Source of the DNA: Paratinospora sagittata
Taxonomy: Eukaryota; Streptophyta; Magnoliopsida; Ranunculales; Menispermaceae
Length of the DNA: 64,000 nucleotides
NCBI GenBank assembly: GCA_035771175.1
Contig: CM069607.1
Span: 20,344,001-20,408,000, forward strand
Direction of reading: 5' to 3'
Numbering within the stretch: position 1 is the first letter of the stretch; each line of letters starts with the position of its first letter. Shown here piece by piece: positions 37,489-50,376 of the stretch. Under the pieces are notes generated by a model. The model had not been told where the DNA came from and did no database searches. It was given only the letters and a program-made list of their open reading frames with translations. The position numbers and the translations under genes were made by a program.

Positions 37489-38659
37489 TCTCGGGTGTGT
37501 GTATATCGACCTGCAATAGCCCGCTATCCGTCATTAGAGAGGATGATACACAACCCAATAGCATGCTATCCACGTCTGAGTTAGAAATCTCACATATCTA
37601 ACGAGAAAAACGTGGGCCCTTTCCCTTGCTCGATTTTTCTATTCCTTGTACATTTTTGACTGGGAATCGTAACCGAAACATTCTCCACTAACACCAGGAT
37701 GATTCTCATTATGTCGCACGGGCAAAATAAGTTTAGATTAAAACAATGTTTTGAATTCAAATCATTTCCTACTCTTTTGCTCTTTAACCTGCAACTGCTA
37801 ATTTAATAAAACACTCATTCTCTAATATTCAAAGATACAACACACACGATTTTTGCAAGTTAGACTGAGCTTTCCAAAGAGTATTTCAAAAGAAGAAAGT
37901 CGTGACTCTTGCATTGCCAATAAAAGCTTCAACCTGAATCAAAAGTGGAAACTGTCTTGAAGACAATCTCCATGTTTAGCAAGTTCTTCATTTTATCCCT
38001 TTTGTGCTGAGATTTTCAGAAGCTATCCATCGTTTTAAACTGTAGGTATATGAAGTGTTCTCAGTCAGAGAACACATCACCAATATTCTGTCTCCGAGTG
38101 CTACAACTAATCATCAAGAACACCTCAAACAATAGCTATCAAAGCCTACAAAGATCAGGCTCTAAAAACGAAGACATATCTCAATGCTAATGCATTAGTT
38201 TGATCTTAAGTGTGTAGGGTAACCTCTCGATCAATCTCAGCACGAAAACCCTCTAAATTGCAAAGTCTTCAAAATCACTTGGATTTAAGTATTTGGTTTT
38301 GACAAAATATTTTTCGAAAGGTTTTAATCATAATTTCAATGAGTTTTGAATGATTTAAAAGTGTTTTAAGACAATGGAATGGTTCTTAAGTGTTAAAATA
38401 TTAATTTTCTCAAAATCAGGCTATCCAGCAATTTGCCAAAATTTTTCAAACGGCAATAGCGCACTATCAGTGTTAATAGCACACTGATAGGGTTGAATAA
38501 TCAAAAATCTTTTTTTCTTGAAAATTGCCTGGAGCACTATCCCTTTTGATAACTCGCTACAGAGAGCAGTTGCCATAATCTTTCGATTTTTAGTAAAATG
38601 GGCAATAGCCTCCTATACGCCTTGATTGCACGCTATCGGAATGTCCGAAAAACACGAGC
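37489..38659. repeat. Monomer 33 (alpha, 1,171 bp)
   Basis: Return to alpha. AACCGAAAC, CATTATGTCGC, AAGTGGAAACTG, TCAGTCAGAG. Tail shortened to CCTGGAGCACTATCC. Confidence 0.92.
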
Positions 38660-39826
38660 TCTCAGGTGTGTGTACATCGACCTGCAATAGTCCGCTATCT
38701 GTCATTAGAGAGGATGATACACAACCCAATAGCATGCTATCCACGTCTGAGTTAGAAATCTCACATATCTAACGAGAAAAACGTGGGCCCTTTCCCTTGC
38801 TCGATTTCTATTCCTTGTACATTTTTGACTGGGAATCGTAACTGAAACATTCTCCACCAACACCAGGATGATTCTCATTTTGTCGCACGGGCAAAACAAC
38901 TTTAGATTAAAATAATTTTTTGAATTCAAATCATTTCTACTCTCTTGCTCTTTAACCTGCAACTGGTAATTTAATAAAACACTCATTCTCTAATTTTCAA
39001 AGATACAACACACACGATTTTTGTAAGTTAGACTGAGCTTTCCAAAGAGTATTTCAAAAGAAGAAAGTCGTGACTCTTGCATTGCCAATAAAAGCTTCAA
39101 CCTGAATCAAAATTGCAAACTGTCTTGAAGACAATCTCACTGTTTAATAAGTTCTTCATTTTATCCCTTTTGTGCTGAGATTTTCAGAAGCTATCCATCG
39201 TTTTAAACTGTAGGTATATGAGGTGTTCTCAGTAAGAGAACACATCACCTATATTCTGTCTCCGAGTGCTACAACTAATCATCAAGAACACATCAAACAA
39301 TAGCTATCAAAGTCTACAAAGAGCAGGCTCTAAGAACGAAGACATATCTCAATGCTAATGCATTAGTTTGATCTTAAGTGTGTAGGGTAACCTCTCGATC
39401 AATCTCAGCACGAAGACCCTCTAAATTGCAAAGTCTTCAAAATCACTTGGATTAAAGTATTTGGTTTTGACAAAATATTTTTCGAAAGGTTTTAATCCTA
39501 ATTTCAATGAGTTTTGAATGATTTAAAAGTGTTTTAAGACAATGGAATGGTTCTTAAGTGTTAAAATATTAATTTTTTCAAAAACGGGCTATCCAGCAAT
39601 TTGCCAAAATTTTTCAAACGGCAATAGCGCACTATCAGTGTTGATAGCACGCTAATAGGGTTGAATATTCAAAAAAAAAATTTCTTGAAAATTGCCTGCA
39701 GCGCTATCCCTTTCGATAACTCGCTATAGAGAGCAGTTGCCGTAATCTTTCGATTTTTAGTAAAATGGGCAATAGCCTGCTATACGCCTTAATTGCACGC
39801 TATCGGAAAGTCCGACAAACACGAGC
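38660..39826. repeat. Monomer 34 (alpha, 1,167 bp)
   Basis: CTCAGGTG, GTACATCG, GATTTCTATTCC, CATTTTGTCGC. A run of ten A at 39,671-39,680 replaces the usual A-tract/T-tract. Tail ACAAACACG. Confidence 0.92.
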
Positions 39827-41001
39827 TCTCGGGTGTGTGTATATCGACCTGCAATAGTCCGCTATTCGTCATTAGAGAGGATGATACACAACCCAATAGC
39901 ATGCTTGCTATCCACGTCTGAGTTAGAAATCTTACATATCTAACGAGAAAAATGTGGCCCCTTTCCCTTGCTCGATTTTTCTATTCCTTGTACATTTTTT
40001 ACAGGGAATCGTAACTGAAACATTCTCCACTAACACCTGGATGATTTCCATTGTGTCGCACGGGCAAAACAACTTTAGACTAAAATAATGTTTTGAATCC
40101 AAATTTATTTCCTACTCACTTGCTCTTTAACCTGCAACTGCTAATTTAATAAAACACTCATTCTCTAATTTTCAAATATACAACACACACGATTTTTGTA
40201 AGTTAGACAAAGCTTTCCAATGAGTATTTCAAATGAAGAAAGTCGTGACTCTTGCATTGCCAATAAAAGCTTCAACCTGAATCAAAATTTCAAACTGTCT
40301 TGAAGACAATCTCACTGTTTAACAAGTTCTTCATTTTATCCCTTTTGTGCTGAGATTTTCAGAAGCTATCCATCGTTTTAAACTGTAGGTATATGAAGTG
40401 TTCTCAGTAAGAGAACACATCACCTATATTATTTCTCTGAGTGCAACTAATCATCAAGAACACACCAAACAATAGCTATCAAAGTCTACAAAGATCAGGC
40501 TCTAAGAACGAAGACATATCTCAATGCTAATGCATTAGTTTGATCTTAAGTGTGTAGGGTAACCTCTCGATCAATCTCAGCACGAAAACCCTCTAAATTG
40601 GAAAGTCTTCAAAATCACTTGGATTAAAGTATTTGGTTTTGACAAAATATTTTTCGAAAGGTTTTAATCATAATTTCAATGAGTTTTGAATGATTTAAAA
40701 GTGTTTTGAGACAATGGAATGGTTCTTAAGTGTTAAAATATTAATTTTTTCAAAATCAGGCTATCCAGCAATTTGCCAAAATTTTTCAAACGGCAATAGC
40801 GCACTATCAGTGTTGATAGCACGCTGATTGGGTTGAATAATCAAATATCTTTTTTTCTTGAAAATTGCGTGCAGCGCGCTATCCCTTTTGATAACTCGCT
40901 ATAGAGAGCAGTTGTCGTAATCTTTCGATTTTTAGTAAAATGGGCAATAGCCTGCTATACGCCTTGATTGCACGCTATCGGAAAGTCCGACAAACACGAG
41001 C
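39827..41001. repeat. Monomer 35 (alpha, 1,175 bp)
   Basis: 4 bp insertion at 39,900-39,910 (GCATGCTTGCTATCC), TGTGGCCCC, AGACAAAGCTTTCC, 3 bp deletion GTGCAACTAATC. Confidence 0.92.
39900..39914. other. 4 bp insertion in monomer 35 (TTGC duplication)
   Basis: GCATGCTTGCTATCC replaces GCATGCTATCC and destroys the SphI-centred palindrome. The same event is seen in monomer 37, 2,345 bp downstream. Confidence 0.85.
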
Positions 41002-42171
41002 TCTCGGGTGTGTGTATATTGACCTGCAATAGTCCGCTATCCGTCATTAGAGAGGATGATACACAACCCAATAGCATGCTATCCATGTCCGAGTTAGAAA
41101 TCTTACATATCTAACGAGAAAAATGTGGCCCCTTTCCCTTGTCGATTTTTCTATTCCTTGTACATTTTTGACTGGGAATCGTAACTGAAACATTCTCCAC
41201 TAACACCTGGATGATTCCCATTGTGTCGCACGAGCAAAACAACTTTAGATTAAAACCATGTTTTGAATTCAAATTTATTTCCTTCTCACTTGCTCTTTAA
41301 CCTGCAACTGCTAATTTAATAAAACACTCATTCTCTAATTTTCAAATATACAACACACACGATTTTTGTAAGTTAGACAAAGCTTTCCAATGAGTATTTC
41401 AAAAGAAGAAAGTCGTGACTCTTGCATTGCCAATAAAAGCTTCAACCTGAATCAAAATTTCAAACTGTCTTGAAGACAATCTCACTGTTTAACAAGTTCT
41501 TCATTTTATCCCTTTTATGCTGAGATTTTCAGAAGCTATCCATCGTTTTAAACTGTAGGTATATGAAGTGTTCTCAGTAAGAGAACACATCACCTATATT
41601 ATTTCTACAAGTGCAACTAATCATCAAGAACACACCAAACAATAGCTATCAAAGTCTACAAAGATCAGGCTCTAAGAACGAAGACATATCTCAATGCTAA
41701 TGCATTAGTTTGATCTTAAGTGTGTAGGGTAACCTCTCGATCAATCTCAGCACGAAAACCCTCTAAATTGCAAAGTCTTCAAAATCACTTGGATTAAAGT
41801 ATTTGGTTTTGACAAAATATTTTTCGAAGGGTTTTAATCATAATTTCAATGAGTTTTGAATGATTTAAAAGTGTTTTGAGACAATGGAATGGTTCTTAAG
41901 TGTTAAAATATTAATTTTTTCAAAATCAGGCTATCTTGCAATTTGCCAAAATTTTTCAAACGGCAATAGCGCACTATCAGTGTTGATAGCACGCTGATTG
42001 GGTTGAATAATCAAAAATCTTTTTTTCTTGAAAATTGCCTGCAGCGCGCTATCCCTTTTGATAACTCGCTATAGAGAGCAGTTGCCGTAATCTTTCGATT
42101 TTTAGTAAAATGGGCAATAGCCTGCTATACGCCTTAATTGCACGCTATCGGAAAGTCCGACAAACACGAGC
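41002..42171. repeat. Monomer 36 (alpha, 1,170 bp)
   Basis: Lacks the 4 bp insertion but has TGTGGCCCC, AGACAAAGC and the 3 bp deletion. Private CTTGTCGATT, CTACAAGTGC and GGCTATCTTGC. Confidence 0.92.
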
Positions 42172-43346
42172 TCTCGGGTGTGTGTATATCGACCTGCAAT
42201 AGTCCGCTATTCGTCATTAGAGAGGATGATACACAACCCAATAGCATGCTTGCTATCCACGTCTGAGTTAGAAATCTTACATATCTAACGAGAAAAATGT
42301 GGCCCCTTTCCCTTGCTCGATTTTTCTATTCCTTGTACATTTTTTACTGGGAATCGTAACTGAAACATTCTCCACTAACACCTGGATGATTTCCATTGTG
42401 TCGCACGGGCAAAACAACTTTAGATTAAAATAATGTTTTGAATCCAAATTTATTTCCTACTCACTTGCTCTTTAACCTGCAACTGCTAATTTAATAAAAC
42501 ACTCATTCTCTAATTTTCAAATATACAACACACACGATTTTTGTAAGTTAGACAAAGCTTTCCAATGAGTATTTCAAATGAAGAAAGTCGTGACTCTTGC
42601 ATTGCCAATAAAAGCTTCAACCTGAATCAAAATTTCAAACTGTCTTAAAGACAATCTCACTGTTTAACAAGTTCTTCATTTTATCCCTTTTGTGCTGAGA
42701 TTTTCAGAAGCTATCCATCGTTTTAAACTGTAGGTATATGAAGTGTTCTCAGTAAGAGAACACATCACCTATATTATTTCTCCGAGTGCAACTAATCATC
42801 AAGAACACACCAAACAATAGCTATCAAAGTCTACAAAGATCAGGCTCTAAGAACGAAGACATATCTCAATGCTAATGCATTAGTTTGATCTTAAGTGTGT
42901 AGGGTAACCTCTCGATCAATCTCAGCACGAAAACCCTCTAAATTGGAAAGTCTTCAAAATCACTTGGATTAAAGTATTTGGTTTTGACAAAATATTTTTC
43001 GAAAGGTTTTAATCATAATTTCAATGAGTTTTGAATGATTTAAAAGTGTTTTGAGACAATGGAATGGTTCTTAAGTGTTAAAATATTAATTTTTTCAAAA
43101 TCAGGCTATCCAGGAATTTGCCAAAATTTTTCAAACGGCAATAGCGCACTATCAGTGTTGATAGCACGCTGATTGGGTTGAATAATCAAAAATCTTTTTT
43201 TCTTGAAAATTGCATGCAGCGCGCTATCTCTTTTGATAACTCGCTACAGAGAGCGGTTGTCGTAATCTTTCGATTTTAAGTAAAATGGGCAATAGCCTGC
43301 TATACGCCTTGATTGCACGCTATCAGAAAGTCCGAAAAACACGAGC
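42172..43346. repeat. Monomer 37 (alpha, 1,175 bp)
   Basis: Same 4 bp insertion as monomer 35. Tail switches to the monomer 26 type (CCAGGAATTT, GCATGCAGC, GAGCGGTTGTCG, GATTTTAAGT). Confidence 0.92.
42245..42259. other. 4 bp insertion in monomer 37 (same as monomer 35)
   Basis: Identical GCATGCTTGCTATCC word. Its absence from the intervening monomer 36 shows that the duplicated unit was a dimer. Confidence 0.85.
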
Positions 43347-44516
43347 TCTCGGGTTTGTGTATATCGACCTGCAATAGTCCGCTATCCGTCATTAGAGAGG
43401 ATGATACACAACCCAATATCATGCTATCCACGTCTGAGTTAGAAATCTCACATATCTAACGAGAAAAACGTGGGCCCTTTCCCTTGCTCGATTTCTATTC
43501 CTCGTACATTTTTGGGTGGGAATCGTAACTGAAACATTCTCCACTAACACCTGGATGATTCCCTTTGTGTCGCACGGGACAAACAACTTTAGATTAAAAC
43601 AATGTTTTGAATTCAAATCATTTCCTACTCTTTGCTCTTTAACCTGCAACTGGTAATTTAATAAAACACTCATTCTCTAATTTTCAAAGGTACAACACAC
43701 ACGATTTTTGCAAGTTAGACTGAGCTTTCCAAAGAGTATTTCAAAAGAAGAAAGTCGTGACTCTTGCATTGCTAATAAAAGCTTCAACCGGAATCAAAAT
43801 TGCAACCTATCTTGAAGACAATCTCACTGTTTAGCAAGTTCTTCATTTTATCCCTTTTGTGCTGAGATTTTCAGAAGCTATCCATCGTTTTAAACTGTGG
43901 GTATATGAAGTGTTCTCAGTAAGAGAAGACATCACCTATATTTTTTCTCCGAGTACTACAACTAATCATCAAGAACACATCAAACAATAGCTATCAAAGT
44001 CTACAAAGATTAGGCTCTAAGAACGAAGACATATCTCTATGCTAATGCATTAGTTTGATCTTGAGTGTGTAGGGTAACTTCTTGATCAATCTCAGCACAA
44101 AAACCCTCTAAATTGCAAAGTCTTCAAAATCACTTGGATTAAAGTATTTGGTTTTGACAAAATATTTTTCGAATGGTTTTAATCATAATTTCAATGAGTT
44201 TTGAATGATTTAAAAGAGTTTTGAGACAATGGAATGGTTCTTAAGTGTTAAAATATTAATTTTTTTAAAATCGGGTTATCCAGCAATTTGCCAAAATTTT
44301 TCAAACGGCAATAGCGCACTATCTGTGTTGATAGCGCGCTGATAGGGTTGAATAATCAAAAATATATTTTTCTTGAAAATTGCGTGCAGCGCGCTATCCC
44401 TTTTGATAACTCGCTATTGAGAGCAGTTGCCGTAATCTTTCGATTTTTAGTAAAATGGGCAATAGCCTGCTATACGCCTTGATTGCACGCTATCGGAAAG
44501 TCCGAAAAACACGAGC
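43347..44516. repeat. Monomer 38 (alpha start, beta body, 1,170 bp)
   Basis: GGGTTTGTG and AATATCATGC start as in monomer 27. Private TTTTTGGGTGGG and TCCCTTTGTGTCGC. Beta from CTGTGGG. Confidence 0.92.
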
Positions 44517-45688
44517 TCTCGGGTGTGTGTATATCGACCTGCAATAGTCCGCTATCCGTCATTAGAGAGGATGATACACAACCCAATAGCATGCTATCCA
44601 CGTCTGAGTTAGAAATCTCACATATCTAACGAGAAAAACGTGGGCCCTTTCCCTTGCTCGATTTTTTTATTCCTTGTACATTTTTTACTGGGAATCGTAA
44701 CTGAAACATTCTCCACTAACACCAGGATGATTCCCATTGTGTCGCACGGGACAAACAACTTTAGATTAAAACAATGTTTTGAATTCAAATCATTTCCTAC
44801 TCTTTTGCTCTTTAACCTGCAACTGGTAATTTAATAAAACACTCATTCCCTAATTTTCAAAGGTACAACACACACGATTTTTACAAGTTAAACTGAGCTT
44901 TCCAAAGAGTATTTCAATAGAAGAAAGTCGTGACTCTTGCATTGCTAATAAAAGCTTCAACCTGAATCAAAAATGCAACCTATCTTGAAGACAATCTCAC
45001 TGTTTAGCAAGTTCTTCCTTTTATCCCTTTTGTGCTGAGATTTTCAGAACCTATCCATCGTTTTAAACTGTGGGTATATGAAGTGTTCTCAGTAAGAGAA
45101 GACATCACCTATATTCTTTCTCCGAGTACTACAACTAATCATCAAGAACACATCAACAATAGCTATCAAAGTCTACAAAGATTAGGCTCTAAGAACGAAG
45201 ACATATCTCAATGCTAATGCAATAGTTTGATCTTAAGTGTGTAGGGTAACCTCTCGATCAATCTCAGCACGAAAACCCTCTAAATTGGAAAGTCTTCAAA
45301 ATCACTTGGATTAAAGTATTTGGTTTTGACAAAATATTTTTCGAAAGGTTTTAATCATAATTTCAATGAGTTTTGAATGATTTAAAAGTGTTTTGAGACA
45401 ATGGAATGGTTCTTAAGTGTTAAAATATTAATTTTTTCAAAATCGGGTTATCCAGCAATTTGCCAAAATTTTTCAAACGGCAATAGCGCACTATCTGTGT
45501 TGATAGCGCGCTGATAGGGTTGAATAATCAAAAATATATTTGTCTTGAAAATTGCTTACAGCGCGCTATCCCTTTTGATAACACGCTATAGAGAGCAGTT
45601 GCCATAATCTTTCGATTTTTAGTAAAATGGGCAATAGCCTGCTATACGCCTAGATTGCACGCTATCGGAAAGTCCGAAAAACACGAGC
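44517..45688. repeat. Monomer 39 (beta with alpha patch, 1,172 bp)
   Basis: Beta except GGTAACCTCTCGATC. Private TTTTACAAGTTAAAC, AGAACCTATCC and TTGTCTTGAAAATTGC. Confidence 0.92.
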
Positions 45689-46861
45689 TCTCGGGTGTGT
45701 GTATATCGACCTGCAATAGTCCGCTATCCGTCATTAGAGAGGATGATACACAACCCAATAGCATGCTATCCACGTCTGAGTTAGAAATCTCACATATCTA
45801 ACGAGAAAAACGTGGGCCCTTCCCCTTTCTCGATTTTTCTATTCCTTGTACATTTTTGACTGGGAATCGTAACTGAAACATTCTCCACTTACACCAGGAT
45901 GATTCCCATTGTGTCGCACGGGACAAACAACTTTAGATTAAAACAATGTTTTGAATTCAAATCATTTCCTACTCTTTTGCTCTTTAACCTGCAACTGGTA
46001 ATTTAATAAAACACTCATTCTCCAATTTTCAAAGATACAACACACACGATTTTTGCAAGTTAGACTGAGCTTTCCAAAGAGTATTTCAAAAGAAGAAAGT
46101 CGTGACTCTTGCATTGCTAATAAAAGCTTCAACCTGAATCAAAATTGCAACCTATCTTAAAGACAATCTCACTGTTTAGCAAGTTCTTCATTTTATCCCT
46201 TTTGTGCTGAGATTTTTAGAAGCTATCCATCGTTTTAAACTGTGGGTATATGAAGTGTTCTCAGTAAGAGAAGACATCACCTATATTCTTTCTCCGAGTA
46301 CTACAACTAATCATCAAGAAGACATCAAACAATAGCTATCAAAGTCTACAAAGATTAGGCTCTAAGAACGAAGACATATCTCAATGCTAATGCATTAGTT
46401 TGATCTTAAGTGTGTACGGCAACTTCTTGATCAATCTCAGCACGAAAACCGTCTAAATTGCAAAGTCTTCAAAATCACTTGGATTAAAGTATTTGGTTTT
46501 GACAAAATATTTTTCGAAAGGTTTTAATCATAATTTCAATGAGTTTTGAATGATTTAAAAGTGTTTTGAGACAATGGAATGGTTCTTAAGTGTTAAAATA
46601 TTAATTTTTTCAAAATCGGGTTATCCAGCAATATGCCAAAATTTTTCAAACGGCAATAGCGCACTATCTGTGTTGATAGCGCACTGATAGGGTTGAATAA
46701 TCAAAAATATATTTTTCTTGAAAATTGCTTGCAGCGCGCTATCCCTTTTAATAACTCGCTATAGAGAGCAGTTGTCGTAATCTTTCGATTTTTAGTAAAA
46801 TGGGCAATAGCCTGCTATACGCCTTGATTGCACGCTATCGGAAAGTCCGAAAAACACGAGC
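45689..46861. repeat. Monomer 40 (beta, 1,173 bp)
   Basis: CCCTTCCCCTTTCTCG, CACTTACACC, TCTTAAAGAC, TGTACGGCAAC, AACCGTC. Confidence 0.92.
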
Positions 46862-48034
46862 TCTCGGGTGTGTGTATATCGACCTGCAATAGTCCGCTAT
46901 CCGTCATTAGAGAGGATGATACACAACCCAATAGCATGCTATCCACGTCTGAGTTAGAAATCTCACATATCTAACGAGAAAAACGTGGGCCCTTTCCCTT
47001 GCTCGATTTATTTATTCCTTGTACATTTTTTACTGGGAATCGTAACTGAAACATTCTCCACTAACACCAGGATGATTCCCATTGTGTCGCACGGGACAAA
47101 CAACTTTAGATTAAAACAATGTTTCGAATTCAAATCATTTCCTACTCTTTTTCTCTTTAACCTGCAACTGGTAATTTAATAAAACACTCATTCTCCAATT
47201 TTCAAATATACAACACACACGATTTTTGCAAGTTAGACTGAGCTTTCCAAAGAGTATTTCAAAAGAAGAAAGTCGTGACTCTTGCATTGCTAATAAAAGC
47301 TTCAACCTGAATCAAAATTGCAACCTATCTTAAAGACAATCTCACTATTTAGCAAGTTCTTCATTTTATCCCTTTTGTGCTGAGATTTTCAGAAGCTATC
47401 CATCGTTTTAAACTGTGGGTATATGAAGTGTTCTCAGTAAGAGAAGACATCACCTATATTCTTTCTCCGAGTACTACAACTAATCATCAAGAACACATCA
47501 AACAATAGCTATCAAAGTCTACAAAGATTAGGCTCTAAGAACGAAGACATATCTCAATGCTAATGCATTAGTTTGATCTTAAGTGTGTACGGCAACTTCT
47601 TGATCAATCTCAGCACGAAAACCCTCTAAATTGGAAAGTCTTCAAAATCACTTGGATTAAAGTATTTGGTTTTGACAAAATATTTTTCGAAAGGTTTTAA
47701 TCATAATTTCAATGAGTTTTGAATGATTTAAAAGTGTTTTGAGACAATGGAATGGTTCTTAAGTGTTAAAATATTAATTTTTTCAAAATCGGGTTATCCA
47801 GCAATTTGCCAAAATTTTTCAAACGGCAATAGTGCACTATCTGTGTTGATAGCGCGCTGATAGGGTTGAATAATCAAAAATATATTTTTCTTGAAAATTG
47901 CTTGCAGCGCGCTATCCCTTTTGATAACTCGCTATAGAGAGCAGTTGCCGTAATCTTTCGATTTTTAGTAAAATGGGCAATAGCCTGCTATACGCCTTGA
48001 TTGCACGCTATCGGAATGTCCGAAAAACACGAGC
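46862..48034. repeat. Monomer 41 (beta, 1,173 bp)
   Basis: GATTTATTTATTCC, TCTTAAAGAC, TGTACGGCAAC. Its last 400 bp belongs to the recent duplication. Confidence 0.92.
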
Positions 48035-50029
48035 TCTCGGGTGTGTGTATATCGACCTGCAATAGTCCGCTATCCGTCATTAGAGAGGATGATGCACAAC
48101 ACAATAGCATGCTATCCACGTCTGAGTTAGAAATCTCACATATCTAATGAGCAAAACGTGGGCCCTTTCCCTTGCTCGATTTTTCTATTCCTTGTACATT
48201 TTTGACTGGGAATCGTAACTTAAACATTCTCCACTAACACCAGGATGATTCCCATTGTGTCGCACGGGACAAACAACTTTAGATTAAAACAATGTTTTGA
48301 ATTCAAATCATTTCCTACTCTTTTGCTCTTTAACCTGCAACTGGTAATTTAATAAAACACTCATTCTCCAATTTTCAAAGATACAACACACACGATTTTT
48401 GCAAGTTAGACTGAGCTTTCCAAAGAGTATTTCAAAAGAAGTCGTGACTCTTGCATTGCTAATAAAAGCTTCAACCTGAATCAAAATTGCAACCTATCTT
48501 GAAGACAATCTCACTGTTTTGCAAGTTCTTCATTTTATCCCTTTTGTGCTGAGATTTTCAGAAGCTATCCATCGTTTTAAACTGTGGGTATATGAAGTGT
48601 TCTCAGTAAGAGAAGACATCACCTATATTCTTTCTCCGAGTACTACAACTAATCATCAAGAACACATCAAACAATAGCTATCAAAGTCTACAAAGTTTAG
48701 GCTCTAAGAACGAAGACATATCTCAATGCTAATGCATTAGTTTGATCTTAAGTGTGTACGGCAACTTCTTGGTCAATCTCAGCACGAAAACCCTCTAAAT
48801 TGCAAAGTCTTCAAAATCACTTGGATTAAAGTATTTGGTTTTCACAAAATATTTTTCGAAAGGTTGTAATCATAATTTCAATGAGTATTGAATGATTTAG
48901 AAGTGTTTTGAGACAATGGAATGGTTCTTAAGTGTTAAAATATTAATTTTTTCAAAATCGGGTTATCCAGCAATTTGCCAAAATTTTTCAAACGGCAATA
49001 GCGCACTATCTGTGTTGATAGCGCGCTGATAGGGTTGAATAATCAAAAATATATTTTTCTTGAAAATTGCATGCAGCGCGCTATCCCTTTTGATAACTCG
49101 CTATAGAGAGCAGTTGCCGTAATCTTTCGATTTTTAATAAAATGGGCAATAGCCTGCTATACGCCTTGATTGCACGCTATCGGAAAGTCCGAAAAACACG
49201 AGCTCTCGGGTGTGTGTATATCGACCTGCAATAGTCCGCTATCTGTCATTAGAGAGGATGATACTCAACCCAATAGCATGCTATCCACGTCTGAGTTAGA
49301 AATCTCACATATCTATTGAGAACAACGTGGGCCCTTTCCCTTGCTCGATTTTTCTATTCTTTGTACATTTTTGACTGGGAATCGTAACTGAAACATTCTC
49401 CACTAACACCAGGATGATTCCCATTGTGTCGCACGGGACAAACAACTTTAGATTAAAACAATGTTTTGAATTCAAATCATTTCCTACTCTTTTGCTCTTT
49501 AACCTGCAACTGATAATTTAATAAAACACTCATTCTCCAATTTTCAAAGATACAACACACACGATTTTTGCAAGTTAGATTGAGCTTTCCAAAGAGTATT
49601 TCAAAAGAAGAAAGTCGTGACTCTTGCATTGCTAATAAAAGCTTCAACCGGAATCAAAATTGCAACCTATCTTGAAGACAATCTCACTGTTTTGCAAGTT
49701 CTTCATTTTATCCCTTTTGTGCTGAGATTTTCAGAAGCTATCCATCGTTTTAAACTGTGGGTATATGAAGTGTTCTCAGTAAGAGAAGACATCACCTATA
49801 TTCTTTCTCCGAGTACCACAACTAATCATCAAGAACACATCAAACAATAGCTATCAAAGTCTACAAAGATTAGGCTCTAAGAACGAAGACATATCTCAAT
49901 GCTAATGCATTAGTTTGATCTTAAGTGTGTACGACAACTTCTTGATCAATCTCAGCACGAAAACCCTCTAAAATGCAAAGTCTTCAAAATCACTTGGATT
50001 AAAGTATTTGGTTTTGACAAAATATTTTT
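47635..50029. repeat. Dimer duplication, copy 1 (2,342 bp offset)
   Basis: Reading base by base, this segment matches 49,977-52,371 with a single mismatch (G at 48,695, T at 51,037). It includes private features such as the 4 bp deletion giving AAAAGAAGTCGTG, GATGCACAACACAATAG, TCTATTGAGAACAACG and GAGTATTGAATGATTTAG. Outside it the two copies differ at once (47,634 G versus 49,976 C; 50,030 C versus 52,372 T). Confidence 0.93.
48035..49203. repeat. Monomer 42 (beta, 1,169 bp)
   Basis: GATGCACAACACAATAG, CTAATGAGCAAAACG, 4 bp deletion AAAAGAAGTCGTG near 48,441, CTTGGTCAATC, TTTTCACAAAAT, GAGTATTG. Confidence 0.93.
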
Positions 50030-50376
50030 CGAAAGGTTTTAATCATAATTTCAATGAGTTTTGAATGATTTAAAAGTGTTTTGAGACAATGGAATGGTTC
50101 TTAAGTGTTAAAATATTAATTTTTTCAAAATCGGGTTATCCAGCAATTTGCCAAAATTTTTCAAACGGCAATAGTGCACTATCTGTGTTGATAGCGCGCT
50201 GATAGGGTTGAATAATCAAAAATATATTTTTCTTGAAAATTGCTTGCAGCGCGCTATCCCTTTTGATAACTCGCTATAGAGAGCAGTTGCCGTAATCTTT
50301 CGATTTTTAGTAAAATGGGCAATAGCCTGCTATACGCCTTGATTGCACGCTATCGGAATGTCCGAAAAACACGAGC
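49204..50376. repeat. Monomer 43 (beta, 1,173 bp)
   Basis: CTATCTGTC, TACTCAACCC, CTATTGAGAACAACG, TTCTTTGTAC, GAGTACCAC, TACGACAAC, AAAATGCAAAG. Confidence 0.93.

Larger units (their letters stand above)
19905..38659. repeat. Domain III: alpha/beta subfamily domain with ~7.03 kb higher-order repetition (monomers 18-33)
   Basis: Two sets of linked variants alternate. Alpha has CTGTAGGTATATG, GAGTGCTAC, ATCAGGCTC, GGTAACCTCTCG, GGGCTATCC, GATAGCACGC and TTGCCTGCAG. Beta has CTGTGGGTATATG, GAGTACTAC, ATTAGGCTC, GGCAACTTCTTG, GGGTTATCC, GATAGCGCGC and TTGCTTGCAG. Monomers 20-23 and 26-32 are wholly or partly beta. Private variants of monomers 19-23 recur in 25-29 at 7,033 bp or 8,206 bp. Confidence 0.85.
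38660..44516. repeat. Domain IV: monomers 34-38, dimeric block with private indels
   Basis: Monomers 35 and 37 (both 1,175 bp) share a 4 bp insertion giving GCATGCTTGCTATCC. Monomers 35, 36 and 37 share a 3 bp deletion giving GTGCAACTAATC, and the ends of 34, 35 and 36 share CCGACAAACACG. Block period is 2,345 bp. Confidence 0.82.

Noticed and set aside
44640..44834. Plus-strand open frame of 64 codons starting at the GTGGGCCC word (also at 46,985)
   Set aside because: Opposite strand of the same repeat segment, non-ATG start, interrupted in nearly all other monomers.
49617..49850. Identical 77-codon plus-strand open frame at 49,617 and 51,959
   Set aside because: The identity follows from the 2,342 bp duplication, not from coding constraint. 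The neighbouring monomers close the frame.
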